Part shown: positions 1-8,709 of the stretch, piece by piece
Layout: the number at the start of each line of letters is the position of its first letter
How positions within the stretch are numbered: position 1 is the stretch's first letter
Assembly (NCBI GenBank): GCA_018435605.1
Contig: JAHDNF010000008.1
Coordinates: 65,192-129,191 of the forward strand
Origin: a bacterium
GTDB lineage: Bacteria; Auribacterota; Auribacteria; Auribacterales; Auribacteraceae
Length of the DNA: 64,000 bases
Reading direction: 5' to 3'
Position numbers and translations under genes: made by a program
Notes under the pieces: model-generated
What the model was told of the DNA's origin: nothing
Databases searched by the model: none
What the model saw: only the letters and a program-made list of their open reading frames with translations

Positions 1-610
1 TCTGTCATATTTACGAAATATACCCAGAATGGTGGTAGCTCAACCGAAAGACGGCAATGAACTTAGATCATTATTGAAGACATCTGTGAATTATGATGGT
101 CCTTTTGCTATCAGGTTTCCAAGGAACACTATACCGGCGCCTATGAAAAATGAACCGATGACCGAAATACCTGTAGGCACTGCTGAAATTATCCGGCAAG
201 GTTCCGATGCGCATATACTTACTTTGGGCAACCATGTTTATATAGCGCAGGAAGTATGTGATAAGCTGGCAAATGAAGGTTTGAACGTAGGGGTTGTTAA
301 CGCTAGGTTCATCAAACCCCTTGATCTGGATATGATCAAAACGGTAATTAAAGATAATAAACCTATTATAACTATTGAAGATAATGTTCTGATGGGCGGT
401 TTCGGGTCTGCGGTACTTGAGGCCATTCAAGATATGGGGTTTCATGCTGTGCCTGTCTTGCGGCTTGGTATAAAGGATGAGTTCATAACTCATGGGGAAC
501 TGCCGGAACTCTATCATTTATGCGGCCTTGACTCGGAAGGTATCCGTAAAAGTATAGAGTCATTCCTCGAAAGGATTTCTTCGCGGTCTATATTCGCTAT
601 TTCGGAATAA
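1..610 (+). CDS. dxs: 1-deoxy-D-xylulose-5-phosphate synthase, C-terminal part (5' end outside window)
   Basis: C-terminal third of DXS, the thiamine-diphosphate enzyme that condenses pyruvate with glyceraldehyde-3-phosphate in the first step of the MEP isoprenoid pathway. The frame is open from base 2 through the left edge, so the gene starts upstream. The visible ~203 residues begin inside the transketolase pyrimidine domain (the LRNIPRMVVAQPKDGNELR stretch and AIRFPR) and run through the C-terminal transketolase domain, with VGVVNARFIKPLD, IEDNVLMGGFGSAV and the RLGIKDEFITHG motif typical of DXS. Full-length family members are about 620-640 residues. The stop lies one base before the tlyA start, so the two are surely co-transcribed. 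An internal ATG at 29 is not a real start. ispH, another MEP gene, lies at 24156 in the same window. Confidence 0.95.
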   Translation, partial: LSYLRNIPRMVVAQPKDGNELRSLLKTSVNYDGPFAIRFPRNTIPAPMKNEPMTEIPVGTAEIIRQGSDAHILTLGNHVYIAQEVCDKLANEGLNVGVVNARFIKPLDLDMIKTVIKDNKPIITIEDNVLMGGFGSAVLEAIQDMGFHAVPVLRLGIKDEFITHGELPELYHLCGLDSEGIRKSIESFLERISSRSIFAISE

Positions 611-611
611 T

Positions 612-1343
612 ATGAAAAAACAACGAATCGATCAGTTATTGGTTACCCGTGGTTACTATCCTACCCGCGAGCGCGCTAAGAGGGCGATCATGGCCGGTCT
701 GGTGGAAGCCGATGGTTTTTCTATTTTAAAACCCGGCATGCAGATACCTGAAGATACAAATTTTGTTGTTAAAGAACATGATAAATTTGTCAGTCGGGGA
801 GGTTATAAAATCGAAGAAGCGATTAATTCATTTGATCTGTGTGTAGACAAAAAGGTAGTACTTGATCTGGGCGCTTCTACCGGCGGTTTTACCGATTGTT
901 TACTACAATGCGGGGCAAAAAAAGTATACGCAGTTGATGTTGGTAAAGGGATATTGGACTGGTCTCTTCGCAACGATGAGCGTGTCGTGGTGATAGAGGA
1001 AACCAACGCACGGTATCTTAAAACTGAAGACATACCTGAGCTTGTCGATATAGTGTCGGCTGATTTATCTTTCATTTCCCTGAAAAAAGTTATACCTTCC
1101 GTTCTACCTATACTCAAAGATAAAGGGTGGTTACTTGTTTTAGTCAAACCGCAGTTTGAAGCGGGAAAAGGTCTTGTGGGTAAAAATGGTGTAGTGAGAG
1201 ATGAAAAACTTATTTCCCGAATCATGGAAGATATGATAGACTTCTTAATTCAGCACGGTTTGCAAGTAAACGGACAGGTTCGGTCGCCGATTCTTGGGCC
1301 GAAGGGGAATAAGGAGTATATGCTGTGGGCTGTGAAACAATGA
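612..1343 (+). CDS. tlyA: TlyA-family rRNA 2'-O-methyltransferase (haemolysin A-like)
   Basis: 243 residues. The N-terminus is an S4 RNA-binding domain (RIDQLLVTRGYYPTRERAKR, residues ~4-60). It is followed by an FtsJ-like Rossmann methyltransferase domain whose SAM-binding loop reads LDLGASTGGFTDCLLQ (around residue 85), with an AVDVGKG acidic strand and a DIVSADLSFISL catalytic-region strand. TlyA enzymes methylate ribose 2'-OH groups in 16S and/or 23S rRNA; the old name haemolysin A is historical. The ATG follows the dxs stop by one base, and the 3' end overlaps nadK. Length is slightly below the usual ~250-270. The family call is firm. The exact rRNA target is known only from relatives. 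Confidence 0.93.
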   Translation: MKKQRIDQLLVTRGYYPTRERAKRAIMAGLVEADGFSILKPGMQIPEDTNFVVKEHDKFVSRGGYKIEEAINSFDLCVDKKVVLDLGASTGGFTDCLLQCGAKKVYAVDVGKGILDWSLRNDERVVVIEETNARYLKTEDIPELVDIVSADLSFISLKKVIPSVLPILKDKGWLLVLVKPQFEAGKGLVGKNGVVRDEKLISRIMEDMIDFLIQHGLQVNGQVRSPILGPKGNKEYMLWAVKQ

Positions 1344-2203
1344 TAAAACCGCGTACAGTAGGTCTGCTAGTAAATCCGCAAAAAGAAATAGCGTTAGAAT
1401 TTATTAAAGAAATTGTGTCGGTTTTGAGCGCTAAAGGTATAGCCTGCCTAATCAGCGATGAACATTTTGCTAAACATGCTGATTTGAGCGGAATATATGC
1501 GCCTGAATCGATGTTTAGCGATTCTGTGGATATGATAATAAGTCTTGGAGGAGATGGAACTATTTTGCGCGCCGCACGGTGTGTCGGCAAAAATGATATT
1601 CCGATTTTTGGCATAAATCTTGGCGGATTGGGTTTTATGACCGGTTCGTCCCGTGATAGCTATCTTGACGATTTAGAAAAAATAATCTCCGGTAAATATT
1701 GTATTGAAGAACGTATGACCCTTGAATGCTCTATAGGCGGTCGTGACGAAACCTTCGGCGCTTTAAATGATGTTGTTGTTTCGCGCGAGTCTATTTCGCG
1801 GGTTATTTCCTTGAAAGTATATATTGATGATGAATATCTGACTACTTATACTGCGGACGGAATCATAGTCTCTACGCCTACGGGTTCGACAGCTCATTCG
1901 CTCTCAGCAGGCGGACCGATTATATCTCCGGATACCGAAATGATTCTGATTACACCCATTTGTCCGCATACCTTGACTAATCGTCCGCTTATAACAAATA
2001 AAGACTCAAAGATAAAAATTTTATTGAAATCTTCTCAGGGACAGGGTTTAATAACTATTGACGGACAAAACGTGTTACATATACAACCTGAGAATCCAGT
2101 TACCATTACGTGTGCGCCGTATAAGGCAAAATTGATTTCGGTAGGTACCAAATCGTATTTTGAAATTTTGCGGCAGAAGCTTAAATGGGGAGGAGAACGC
2201 TAA
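1340..2203 (+). CDS. nadK: NAD kinase
   Basis: Phosphorylates NAD to NADP using ATP or polyphosphate. The signature motifs are all present: LGGDGTILRAA (the NAD/diacylglycerol-kinase GGDG loop), NLGGLGFMT, and TPTGSTAHSLSAGGPI. I start it at ATG 1340, which overlaps the tlyA TGA as ATGA (translational coupling) and gives 287 residues. A GTG five codons upstream (1325) keeps the same frame but adds only GCET and has no better ribosome-binding site. The gene ends just before a strong GGGGAGGAG Shine-Dalgarno for the ferredoxin gene. Length matches the family (about 280-300). Confidence 0.95.
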   Translation: MIKPRTVGLLVNPQKEIALEFIKEIVSVLSAKGIACLISDEHFAKHADLSGIYAPESMFSDSVDMIISLGGDGTILRAARCVGKNDIPIFGINLGGLGFMTGSSRDSYLDDLEKIISGKYCIEERMTLECSIGGRDETFGALNDVVVSRESISRVISLKVYIDDEYLTTYTADGIIVSTPTGSTAHSLSAGGPIISPDTEMILITPICPHTLTNRPLITNKDSKIKILLKSSQGQGLITIDGQNVLHIQPENPVTITCAPYKAKLISVGTKSYFEILRQKLKWGGER

Positions 2204-2204
2204 T

Positions 2205-2444
2205 ATGGCGGAAATTAAGATAAATTGTGACCGCTGTAAAGGTTGTGGCCTTTGCATTGTTGTGTGTCCTAAGAAAATTTTACAGATGAGTGAAGATATA
2301 AATCAGTACGGCAATCCGTACGCTGTTTGCATTAATGAAAATGAGTGCATAGCGTGTTGTATGTGTACCAAGATGTGTCCTGATTGGGCAATTACGGTTA
2401 TAGATGACAAACAGTTAAACCTAAAACAAAACGTGCAATCATGA
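2205..2444 (+). CDS. korD: 2-oxoacid:ferredoxin oxidoreductase delta subunit (2x[4Fe-4S] ferredoxin)
   Basis: 79 residues when started at ATG 2205, one base after the nadK stop and 10 bases after a GGGGAGGAG Shine-Dalgarno (2187-2195). A longer upstream frame exists but runs inside nadK. Two CxxCxxCxxxCP clusters are visible: CDRCKGCGLCIVVCP near the N-terminus and CIACCMCTKMCP near residue 55, so it should bind two 4Fe-4S clusters. It is the electron-transfer subunit of the oxidoreductase encoded by the next three genes. Its stop overlaps korA as ATGA. The D-A-B-C gene order is standard for four-subunit enzymes of this family. Confidence 0.9.
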   Translation: MAEIKINCDRCKGCGLCIVVCPKKILQMSEDINQYGNPYAVCINENECIACCMCTKMCPDWAITVIDDKQLNLKQNVQS

Positions 2445-3511
2445 CAGAAAAAATTCTTCTTTGTGGTAATGAGGCTATAGCAGAAGCGGCTATTCAATCG
2501 GGATGCAGGTATTATTACGGATATCCGATAACACCTCAAAATGAGATATCTGCATATATGTCGTATCGTATGCCGCAGGTTGGCGGTACGTTCATTCAGG
2601 CGGAAAGCGAACTTGCCGCAATCAATATGGTTTACGGGACGGCTACAACCGGCAAACGTGTTTTGACCTCGTCGTCCGGTCCGGGCATAAGTCTGAAACA
2701 GGAAGGAATTTCATATCTTGCAGGGTCCGAACTTCCTGCTGTTATAGTAAATGTGATGCGCGCAGGTCCTGGACTTGGCAATATAACTCCGTCTCAGGCA
2801 GATTATTTTCAGGCAACACGAGGCGGCGGGCATGGAGATTATCGTACTATTGTTCTCGCTCCAGCGTCAGTTCAGGAATCAGCCGATCTGACCAAGCGGG
2901 CATTTGTTCTTGCGGATAAATACCGTATTCCGGTCATGTTGCTATTGGATGGAATGCAAGGACAGATGCGCGAACCTGTGCTTATCGAACCGCTCAAAGA
3001 GACCGAGCAGTTTGATAAAAGCTGGTGTTTGACAGGATGTAAAGGAAGAAAACCCAATATTGCACGTTCGTTGTATCTTGAAGACAAAGCGTTACCGGAT
3101 CTCAACGAGCGGTTGCTTAAGCGATATGCAGAGATTGAGAAACGTGAAATCGATGTTGATCAGTATAAAACCGGCGACGCGGATATAGTGATTGTTGCAT
3201 ACGGAACGCCGGCTCGTATGTGTCGCAGTATGGTCGATTTATTCCGGAAAAAAGGTGTAAAAGTAGGTTTGTTCAGGCCTATCACCCTGTGGCCGTTTCC
3301 TTACGATTTACTTGAAAAAACATCCAAACATACTCAGGAGTATCTTGTAGTGGAATGGAGCGCAGGTCAGTTGATTGAGGATGTAAGGCTGGCGTTGGGA
3401 AAAAGCAAACCTATACATTTTCACGGTGTTCTAGGCGGAAGGCTGATGAAAATAAATGAGGTCGAATCAAAACTCGATTCGATCATTGCTAATATGGGAG
3501 CTCATATATGA
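2441..3511 (+). CDS. korA: 2-oxoacid:ferredoxin oxidoreductase alpha subunit (KorA/VorB type)
   Basis: 356 residues. Decarboxylates a 2-oxoacid to an acyl-CoA while reducing ferredoxin, a low-potential reaction typical of anaerobes. Motifs: GYPITPQNEI at the N-terminus, FIQAESELAAINM (the conserved Glu region that activates TPP), TSSSGPGISLKQEGISY, and GGGHGDYRTIVLAP; a transketolase C-terminal-like domain (IVIVAYGTPAR, RPITLWPFP) follows. It closely resembles proteins annotated as 3-methyl-2-oxobutanoate dehydrogenase subunit VorB, but 2-oxoglutarate and branched-chain 2-oxoacid enzymes cannot be separated by eye. ATGA overlaps join it to korD upstream and korB downstream. Confidence 0.92.
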   Translation: MTEKILLCGNEAIAEAAIQSGCRYYYGYPITPQNEISAYMSYRMPQVGGTFIQAESELAAINMVYGTATTGKRVLTSSSGPGISLKQEGISYLAGSELPAVIVNVMRAGPGLGNITPSQADYFQATRGGGHGDYRTIVLAPASVQESADLTKRAFVLADKYRIPVMLLLDGMQGQMREPVLIEPLKETEQFDKSWCLTGCKGRKPNIARSLYLEDKALPDLNERLLKRYAEIEKREIDVDQYKTGDADIVIVAYGTPARMCRSMVDLFRKKGVKVGLFRPITLWPFPYDLLEKTSKHTQEYLVVEWSAGQLIEDVRLALGKSKPIHFHGVLGGRLMKINEVESKLDSIIANMGAHI

Positions 3512-4239
3512 CCACTTATACGGTACCGGAAATACTAAACGAAGCCCGCACGCATTACTGCGCCGGGTGCGGACACGGTATTCTGCATCGGCTTGTGGCT
3601 GAAGTAATCGATGAAATGGGGTTACGGGAAGAGGCTATTGGTGTAGCGCCTGTGGGTTGTGCTGTAATCGCTTATGAGTATTTGAATTTCGATATGTCCG
3701 AAGCGGCTCATGGACGCGCTCCGGCTGTAGCTACCGGAATTAAACGGTCACTGCCTGATAAGTTGGTGTTTACTTATCAGGGTGACGGCGACCTTTTGGC
3801 TATAGGTTGTACGGAATTAATCCATGCGGCAAATCGCGGTGAAAATATTACTATATTTTTTGCCAACAACAATGTTTACGGTATGACCGGAGGTCAAATG
3901 GCTCCGACTACGCTCGAAGGCCAGAAAACTTTAACTACGCCTTCCGGCAGGAATATTAAGGATACCGGTCACCCGATAGATGCTATGAAGTTGCTTGAAA
4001 ATTTTCAAAGCGTAGTATTTCTTGCGCGTGGCATACTTACCAGTCCTAAAGAAATAGCAAAAACAAAAAGTTATATACGAAAAGCCTTTGAAATTCAACA
4101 GCAGGGAATAGGTTTTTCAATGGTAGAGGTGCTTTCTCAATGTCCGACCTATTGGCGTATGACTCCTGTAAACGCACTGAAACATATTGAACAAACGGTG
4201 ACAAAACAATTTCCTACAGGGATTTTTAAAGATATATAA
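3508..4239 (+). CDS. korB: 2-oxoacid:ferredoxin oxidoreductase beta subunit (TPP-binding)
   Basis: 243 residues. The TPP-binding subunit: HYCAGCGHGILHRL near the N-terminus, APVGCAVIAYEYLNFD, and the thiamine-diphosphate motif TYQGDGDLLAIGCTELIHAANR ending in FFANNNVYGMTGGQ (GDG...NN). GRAPAVATGIKR is also conserved. It starts within the korA stop (ATGA at 3508). The length, with no extra ferredoxin domain, matches enzymes where the iron-sulphur part is a separate subunit, which here is korD. Substrate specificity is not resolved. Confidence 0.92.
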   Translation: MTTYTVPEILNEARTHYCAGCGHGILHRLVAEVIDEMGLREEAIGVAPVGCAVIAYEYLNFDMSEAAHGRAPAVATGIKRSLPDKLVFTYQGDGDLLAIGCTELIHAANRGENITIFFANNNVYGMTGGQMAPTTLEGQKTLTTPSGRNIKDTGHPIDAMKLLENFQSVVFLARGILTSPKEIAKTKSYIRKAFEIQQQGIGFSMVEVLSQCPTYWRMTPVNALKHIEQTVTKQFPTGIFKDI

Positions 4240-4250
4240 AAGGATTTTTT

Positions 4251-4787
4251 ATGGAATACGATTTAATGATCGCCGGTTCAGGCGGGCAGGGTATTCTTGC
4301 ATGTGGTAAAATTTTTGCCTATGCTGGCATGAATGAAAATCTACAGGTGACATATTATCCATCCTATGGTGCGGAAGTTCGCGGAGGCACGACGAGATGC
4401 GGAGTTAGATACAGCGACGTTACTATTGCTTCGCCGATAGTAGACTCTGCTGATGCGCTGATCGTATTCAATGAACCTTCGCTACGAAAATATATATCAT
4501 ATCTCAAGCACGGCGGCATGTTGGTATGCAATTCTTCCCTTGTTCATAAATTGCCCCATAACGGTACATATACTGTACATCAGGTACCGGCTACTGATAT
4601 TGCGATTGAGCTGGGCAATGAAAAAGTATGCAATATGGTTATGTCCGGTTTTTTTCTCAATTTAATGCCTCGAATTTCGAAGCAATCGTTACTAAAGGCT
4701 ATGGACGAGGTTTTCGACGATATCAAACCCGCTTTGAAACAACTTAATCAATCGGCTATGGAAAAGGGGATGGAGTATGCAGGTTAA
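4251..4787 (+). CDS. korC: 2-oxoacid:ferredoxin oxidoreductase gamma subunit
   Basis: 178 residues. It carries the gamma-domain signature AGSGGQGILACGKIFAYAG at the N-terminus, then PSYGAEVRGGTTRCGVRYSD and DSADALIVFNEPSLRKY. In the family this domain lines the CoA/subunit interface. An AAAGGA ribosome-binding site precedes the ATG by ~7 bases. The last 11 bases overlap the gltX start, so the oxidoreductase and the tRNA synthetase are translationally linked even though they are functionally unrelated. Confidence 0.92.
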   Translation: MEYDLMIAGSGGQGILACGKIFAYAGMNENLQVTYYPSYGAEVRGGTTRCGVRYSDVTIASPIVDSADALIVFNEPSLRKYISYLKHGGMLVCNSSLVHKLPHNGTYTVHQVPATDIAIELGNEKVCNMVMSGFFLNLMPRISKQSLLKAMDEVFDDIKPALKQLNQSAMEKGMEYAG

Positions 4788-6117
4788 TGACGGAAAAGTT
4801 CGAGTTCGGTTTGCCCCGAGCCCGACCGGATATTTACATATTGGAGGAGCCAGAACAGCTTTATTCAACTGGCTGTTTGCCCGTAAAAATAACGGCACAA
4901 TGATTTTACGTATTGAAGATACCGACCGTGAACGCTCGACTATGGAAGATGTTGACCGTATTATAGAAAGTCTTCACTGGCTGGGATTGAATTGGGATGA
5001 AGGGCCGTTCTTTCAATCGGAACGAAAAGATATATACCGCCAGTACGCACAGAAATTACTTGATCATGATTTGGCTTATTATTCGGATGAGGAACGCGGC
5101 GAACATAAAGCGATCATATTCAAAATTCCGCATGAAAAAGTGGTCGTAGATGATTGTATCCACGGTAAGATGGAATTCGATAACAGTTTGATAAAAGATC
5201 TGGTCATCTTCAAGTCGGACGGGTTCCCAACATATAATTTTGCCTGTGTTGTAGACGATGCCCTAATGGGGATTACGCACATAATCAGGGGGGATGATCA
5301 TATATCTAACACTCCCAAACAGATACCGCTTTACGATGCTCTAGGTTTTCCAGTGCCGAAATTTGCACATGTTCCGTTAATTCTAGGTAAAGACAAAAAA
5401 CGACTAAGCAAACGGCACGGGGCAACTTCTGTTCAGGCTTATGAACAGGAAGGTTATTTACCTCAAGCGCTCGTCAATTTTCTTGCTCTGCTTGGATGGT
5501 CGCCGGGCGATGACAGGGAAATAATGTCGCTTGATGATCTGATAGGAGCGTTTAAACTTGAAGGAATCAGTTCTTCAAACTCAGTTTTTGACGATGAGAA
5601 ACTTAAATGGATGAACGGAAACTATATAGCTCAATTGCCTTTTGAGAAATATAAAGAACAGGTAATGCCTTACTTGAATTGTGCCATGAACGGCAGTATA
5701 AACGCAAGTTGCGAAACGGTGGATTATATTTTACGCCTGATGCAGAGCAGAACAAGACTTTTAAGCGATATTGGAGAATTGACCGGTTATTTTTTTAACG
5801 ATGAGTTTGAATATGACGCTAAGGCAGTCGAAAAACGTTTGTTAAAACCCGGTGTAATTGAACTGTTGCAGAATATCGCTCAAACTCTTGAAAAAATTGA
5901 GGATTTTACCGAGCATTCTACCGAGCAGGCTTTGCGGGATTTTGTCGAAAAAAATCAAATATCGGGAGGTGCGGTTATTCATCCGACAAGAGTGGCTTTG
6001 ACCGGTGTCATGACTGGGCCTGGGTTATTTGAGATAATGTTTGCTCTGGGTAAAGAAAAAACTATAGCACGCCTGAAACGTACGGTTGATTTTATACAAA
6101 CGCTGGGAGTATCGTAA
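4777..6117 (+). CDS. gltX: glutamyl-tRNA synthetase
   Basis: 446 residues, class I aminoacyl-tRNA synthetase. RFAPSPTGYLHIGGARTALF is the HIGH region (residues ~11-30); KKRLSKRHGATSV is the KMSKS-like loop near residue 210; IEDTDRERS and IIRGDDHISNTPKQI are typical GluRS motifs. The all-helical anticodon-binding region follows. It is slightly shorter than the usual ~470. Whether it is discriminating (Glu only) or also charges tRNA-Gln cannot be judged from this window, which contains no gatCAB or glnS. It overlaps korC by 11 bp and its TAA overlaps the pgsA ATG. Confidence 0.95.
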   Translation: MQVNDGKVRVRFAPSPTGYLHIGGARTALFNWLFARKNNGTMILRIEDTDRERSTMEDVDRIIESLHWLGLNWDEGPFFQSERKDIYRQYAQKLLDHDLAYYSDEERGEHKAIIFKIPHEKVVVDDCIHGKMEFDNSLIKDLVIFKSDGFPTYNFACVVDDALMGITHIIRGDDHISNTPKQIPLYDALGFPVPKFAHVPLILGKDKKRLSKRHGATSVQAYEQEGYLPQALVNFLALLGWSPGDDREIMSLDDLIGAFKLEGISSSNSVFDDEKLKWMNGNYIAQLPFEKYKEQVMPYLNCAMNGSINASCETVDYILRLMQSRTRLLSDIGELTGYFFNDEFEYDAKAVEKRLLKPGVIELLQNIAQTLEKIEDFTEHSTEQALRDFVEKNQISGGAVIHPTRVALTGVMTGPGLFEIMFALGKEKTIARLKRTVDFIQTLGVS

Positions 6118-6710
6118 TGCTTAACTGGGCAAATAGGATAACTATTTTCCGGTTATTTTGCACGCCGTTTCTGGTATATCTTTTGTTGAGATATCGTGAA
6201 GAATATTTAGAGTCCGCGACGCAGGATACGTTGGAAATAATCCGTATCTCGGTTTTGATTATATTCATTCTAGCGATTGTCAGCGATGCTATAGACGGTT
6301 TTATTGCCCGTGTATTCAAACAAAAGACTTTGTTTGGGACTATATTGGATCCTATAGCCGACAAATTACTGCTCATGTCTGCAACGGTAGTATTGACGTT
6401 TCCCATTGGATTGACATATAAAATTCCGTACTGGCTTACAGTAGCGATCATAAGCAGGGATATAATTATTCTGGCAGGCGCGTTATTGATGTTTGTGCTC
6501 CATAGCAAAACACTATTTCTGCCTCATTATCTCGGTAAAATAACGACGTTTATGCAGATGAGTGCAATTTTTTTTGTGCTTATAGAGCATCCTTTATGTA
6601 AGGTATTGTTTTATATAACACTTTTGTTTACGGTTCTATCCGGTGTAAATTATGTCTATCGTGAGGCAAAACTGGTAGGATCGCTTGGCTCTGATAACTT
6701 ACGAAAATGA
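6117..6710 (+). CDS. pgsA: CDP-alcohol phosphatidyltransferase, probably phosphatidylglycerophosphate synthase
   Basis: 197 residues with several membrane segments. The complete CDP-alcohol phosphotransferase signature DG-x2-AR-x8-G-x3-D-x3-D is visible: D60-G61, A64-R65, G74, D78 and D82. It transfers glycerol-3-phosphate to CDP-diacylglycerol in the inner membrane, the first committed step to phosphatidylglycerol. The N-terminal NWANRITIFRLFCTPFLV is typical of PgsA rather than of phosphatidylserine synthase or cardiolipin-type relatives. The start overlaps the gltX stop by one base (TAATG). Another CDP-alcohol phosphotransferase specificity remains possible. Confidence 0.88.
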   Translation: MLNWANRITIFRLFCTPFLVYLLLRYREEYLESATQDTLEIIRISVLIIFILAIVSDAIDGFIARVFKQKTLFGTILDPIADKLLLMSATVVLTFPIGLTYKIPYWLTVAIISRDIIILAGALLMFVLHSKTLFLPHYLGKITTFMQMSAIFFVLIEHPLCKVLFYITLLFTVLSGVNYVYREAKLVGSLGSDNLRK

Positions 6711-6723
6711 ATTGATAAATGAT

Positions 6724-8037
6724 ATGACTCAAAAAGTAGCTATTGTAGGACGTCCGAATGTAGGTAAATCTTCTCTTTTCAACCGTCTGATCGGTAAACG
6801 GAAATCTATCGTCGACCCGCAAAGCGGAGTAACTCGCGACCGCATATACGAGATTGTCGAATGGGACAGATATTCCTTTGAACTGATAGATACCGGTGGA
6901 TTGGATTTCGCGAAAAATTGTTCTATAAGCCAGCGAATTTCCGAGCAGGTGAAATATGCAATAAATGAAGCGCAGGTAATTTTGTTTCTCGTCGACGGCA
7001 AAGATGGAATCAATCCGTATGACAAGGAGGTATCCCGCTTTTTACTTGAGTTTTCAAAACCAGTCGTATTGGCAGTCAATAAAATAGATACGGTTGAGGA
7101 AATGACGCTCGCCACTGAATTTTATCAGATCGGTTTTGATCGTATTTATCCGGTTTCCGCGTTGCACGGGCTCGGTCTTGACGATCTTCTTGAAGAAACC
7201 GTAAGCTATCTTACGCCTGTATCGGATACCGGCGAACAGGAAGAGGATATTCCCAAAATAACAATTGTGGGGAAACCTAATGTTGGTAAATCCACTTTGC
7301 TAAACGTGTTATTGGAAGAAGACCGTGCTATGGTAGACGATGTGCCGGGCACTACCCGTGACATCATAGACACACGGCTTGTTATAAACAATGTCCCGTA
7401 TTTATTGGTAGACACTGCGGGGATACGCCATAAAAAGAAGTTTGATAATACAATCGAATCCTATGCTTTTTTCAGGACGGAAGACGCTATCAAACGTTCC
7501 GACCTGATATTTATGATTATTGATGCCCAATCAAAAGTAACCCGTCAAGATGAACGGATAATTTCTATGATAATTGAGGCTGGCAAAGCGGTTGTGCTGA
7601 TCATAAACAAGTGGGATTTATTTAAAAATGTCTCTAAAAGCGATTATCTCAAAGAAATCGAACGCAAAATAAGTTTTGTATCTTATGTGCCGGTAGTTTT
7701 CATATCCGCTAAAGAGAAGATCAATATACCTCAACTGTTTAAAATAGTGCCCCGTGTTCTTGAAAATTATTCGCGGCGTATAAGCACTCAGCTTTTAAAT
7801 AAGATGATATCCGATGCAATTGAAGTGAATCCGCCGCCGTTGCAAAAAGGCAACCGATTGAAGGTATACTACGCGGTACAGACAAAGATTAAACCGCCGA
7901 CCTTTACTTTATTCGCAAATAATAAAAAATATTTTAGCGAAAATTACAAAAGATATCTGGTAAATATTCTGCGAAAATTGTTTGAATTTGAAGGTTCGCC
8001 CGTTATCATGTTTGCGAAATCTAAACAAAAACGATAG
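6724..8037 (+). CDS. der: ribosome biogenesis GTPase Der (EngA)
   Basis: 437 residues from ATG 6724. The open frame extends 13 codons upstream to a TTG inside pgsA, but MTQKVAIVGRPNVGKSSLF is the family's normal N-terminus. Two consecutive Ras-like G domains are present: first P-loop GRPNVGKS (residue ~9), second GKPNVGKS (~residue 180), each with a DTGG/DTAG switch II and an NKID or NKWD specificity motif. A C-terminal KH-like domain follows (RISTQLLNK..., PPTFTLFANN). Der acts in 50S subunit maturation. It is part of the overlapping run with pgsA and plsY. Confidence 0.95.
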   Translation: MTQKVAIVGRPNVGKSSLFNRLIGKRKSIVDPQSGVTRDRIYEIVEWDRYSFELIDTGGLDFAKNCSISQRISEQVKYAINEAQVILFLVDGKDGINPYDKEVSRFLLEFSKPVVLAVNKIDTVEEMTLATEFYQIGFDRIYPVSALHGLGLDDLLEETVSYLTPVSDTGEQEEDIPKITIVGKPNVGKSTLLNVLLEEDRAMVDDVPGTTRDIIDTRLVINNVPYLLVDTAGIRHKKKFDNTIESYAFFRTEDAIKRSDLIFMIIDAQSKVTRQDERIISMIIEAGKAVVLIINKWDLFKNVSKSDYLKEIERKISFVSYVPVVFISAKEKINIPQLFKIVPRVLENYSRRISTQLLNKMISDAIEVNPPPLQKGNRLKVYYAVQTKIKPPTFTLFANNKKYFSENYKRYLVNILRKLFEFEGSPVIMFAKSKQKR

Positions 8038-8049
8038 AAGGTGTTCCCC

Positions 8050-8709
8050 ATGAATTATGCTTATTTTGTTTTGTATCTTCTGTGCGGTTATTTGATTGGA
8101 TCTATACCTCCTGCATACATTCTTGGGCGTATTGTTAAAAAAATTGATATTCGCGAACACGGTAGTGGAAATGTTGGTTTTACCAATGCGTTGAGAGTGC
8201 TTGGAGTTGTTCCCGGCGTAACAACTTTGGTGATTGATATTGTAAAAGGATTTTTGCCGGTATGGTTGATAGGTTATTACGGGTTGTTCGTTTCGGGGCA
8301 TTGTAGTATTCCTGTAGATGTCGGTATGGCTTTATGCGGCATAGCTGTTATTTCCGGTCATAACTGGCCTGTTTACATAGGATTTAAAGGAGGTAAAGGA
8401 GTAGCGACCGGTTGCGGTGTTTTTTTAGCTATAGCTCCGTTTTCGACTTTATTAACGGTGTCGTTGTGGATAATTGTACTTGCATTGTTCAAGATAGTAT
8501 CTATCGCTTCGATTATTGCTGTATCGGTGTTGCCGGTAATCATGATTTTACTGCATGAATCACCGGTAATAATTATGATAGCTGTTGTCCTAGCTTTTGT
8601 TATAGTGATACGGCATCGAGAGAATATAAAACGTCTGCTCAAAGGTGAAGAACGATCTTTCAGAAAAAATAAAAACAAATCTGCCGAATCGGAAAAATCG
8701 TCATCATGA
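8050..8709 (+). CDS. plsY: glycerol-3-phosphate acyltransferase PlsY
   Basis: 219 residues from ATG 8050, which has an AGAAGGTG ribosome-binding site 6 bases upstream; a GTG at 8041 lies inside that site. The protein is polytopic. The three PlsY motifs are present: GSGNVGFTNALRVLG, GHNWPVYIGFKGGKGVAT and VIRHRENIKRLLKGEE. It acylates glycerol-3-phosphate from acyl-phosphate to start phospholipid synthesis, and its partner PlsX is not in the window. A short hydrophilic Lys/Ser tail of about 18 residues follows the last motif. The stop overlaps the following glycosyltransferase as ATGA. Confidence 0.94.
   Translation: MNYAYFVLYLLCGYLIGSIPPAYILGRIVKKIDIREHGSGNVGFTNALRVLGVVPGVTTLVIDIVKGFLPVWLIGYYGLFVSGHCSIPVDVGMALCGIAVISGHNWPVYIGFKGGKGVATGCGVFLAIAPFSTLLTVSLWIIVLALFKIVSIASIIAVSVLPVIMILLHESPVIIMIAVVLAFVIVIRHRENIKRLLKGEERSFRKNKNKSAESEKSSS

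Noticed and set aside
29-610. Independent gene starting at ATG 29
   Set aside because: The frame continues to the window edge with clear DXS sequence before this ATG, so it is the 3' part of dxs.
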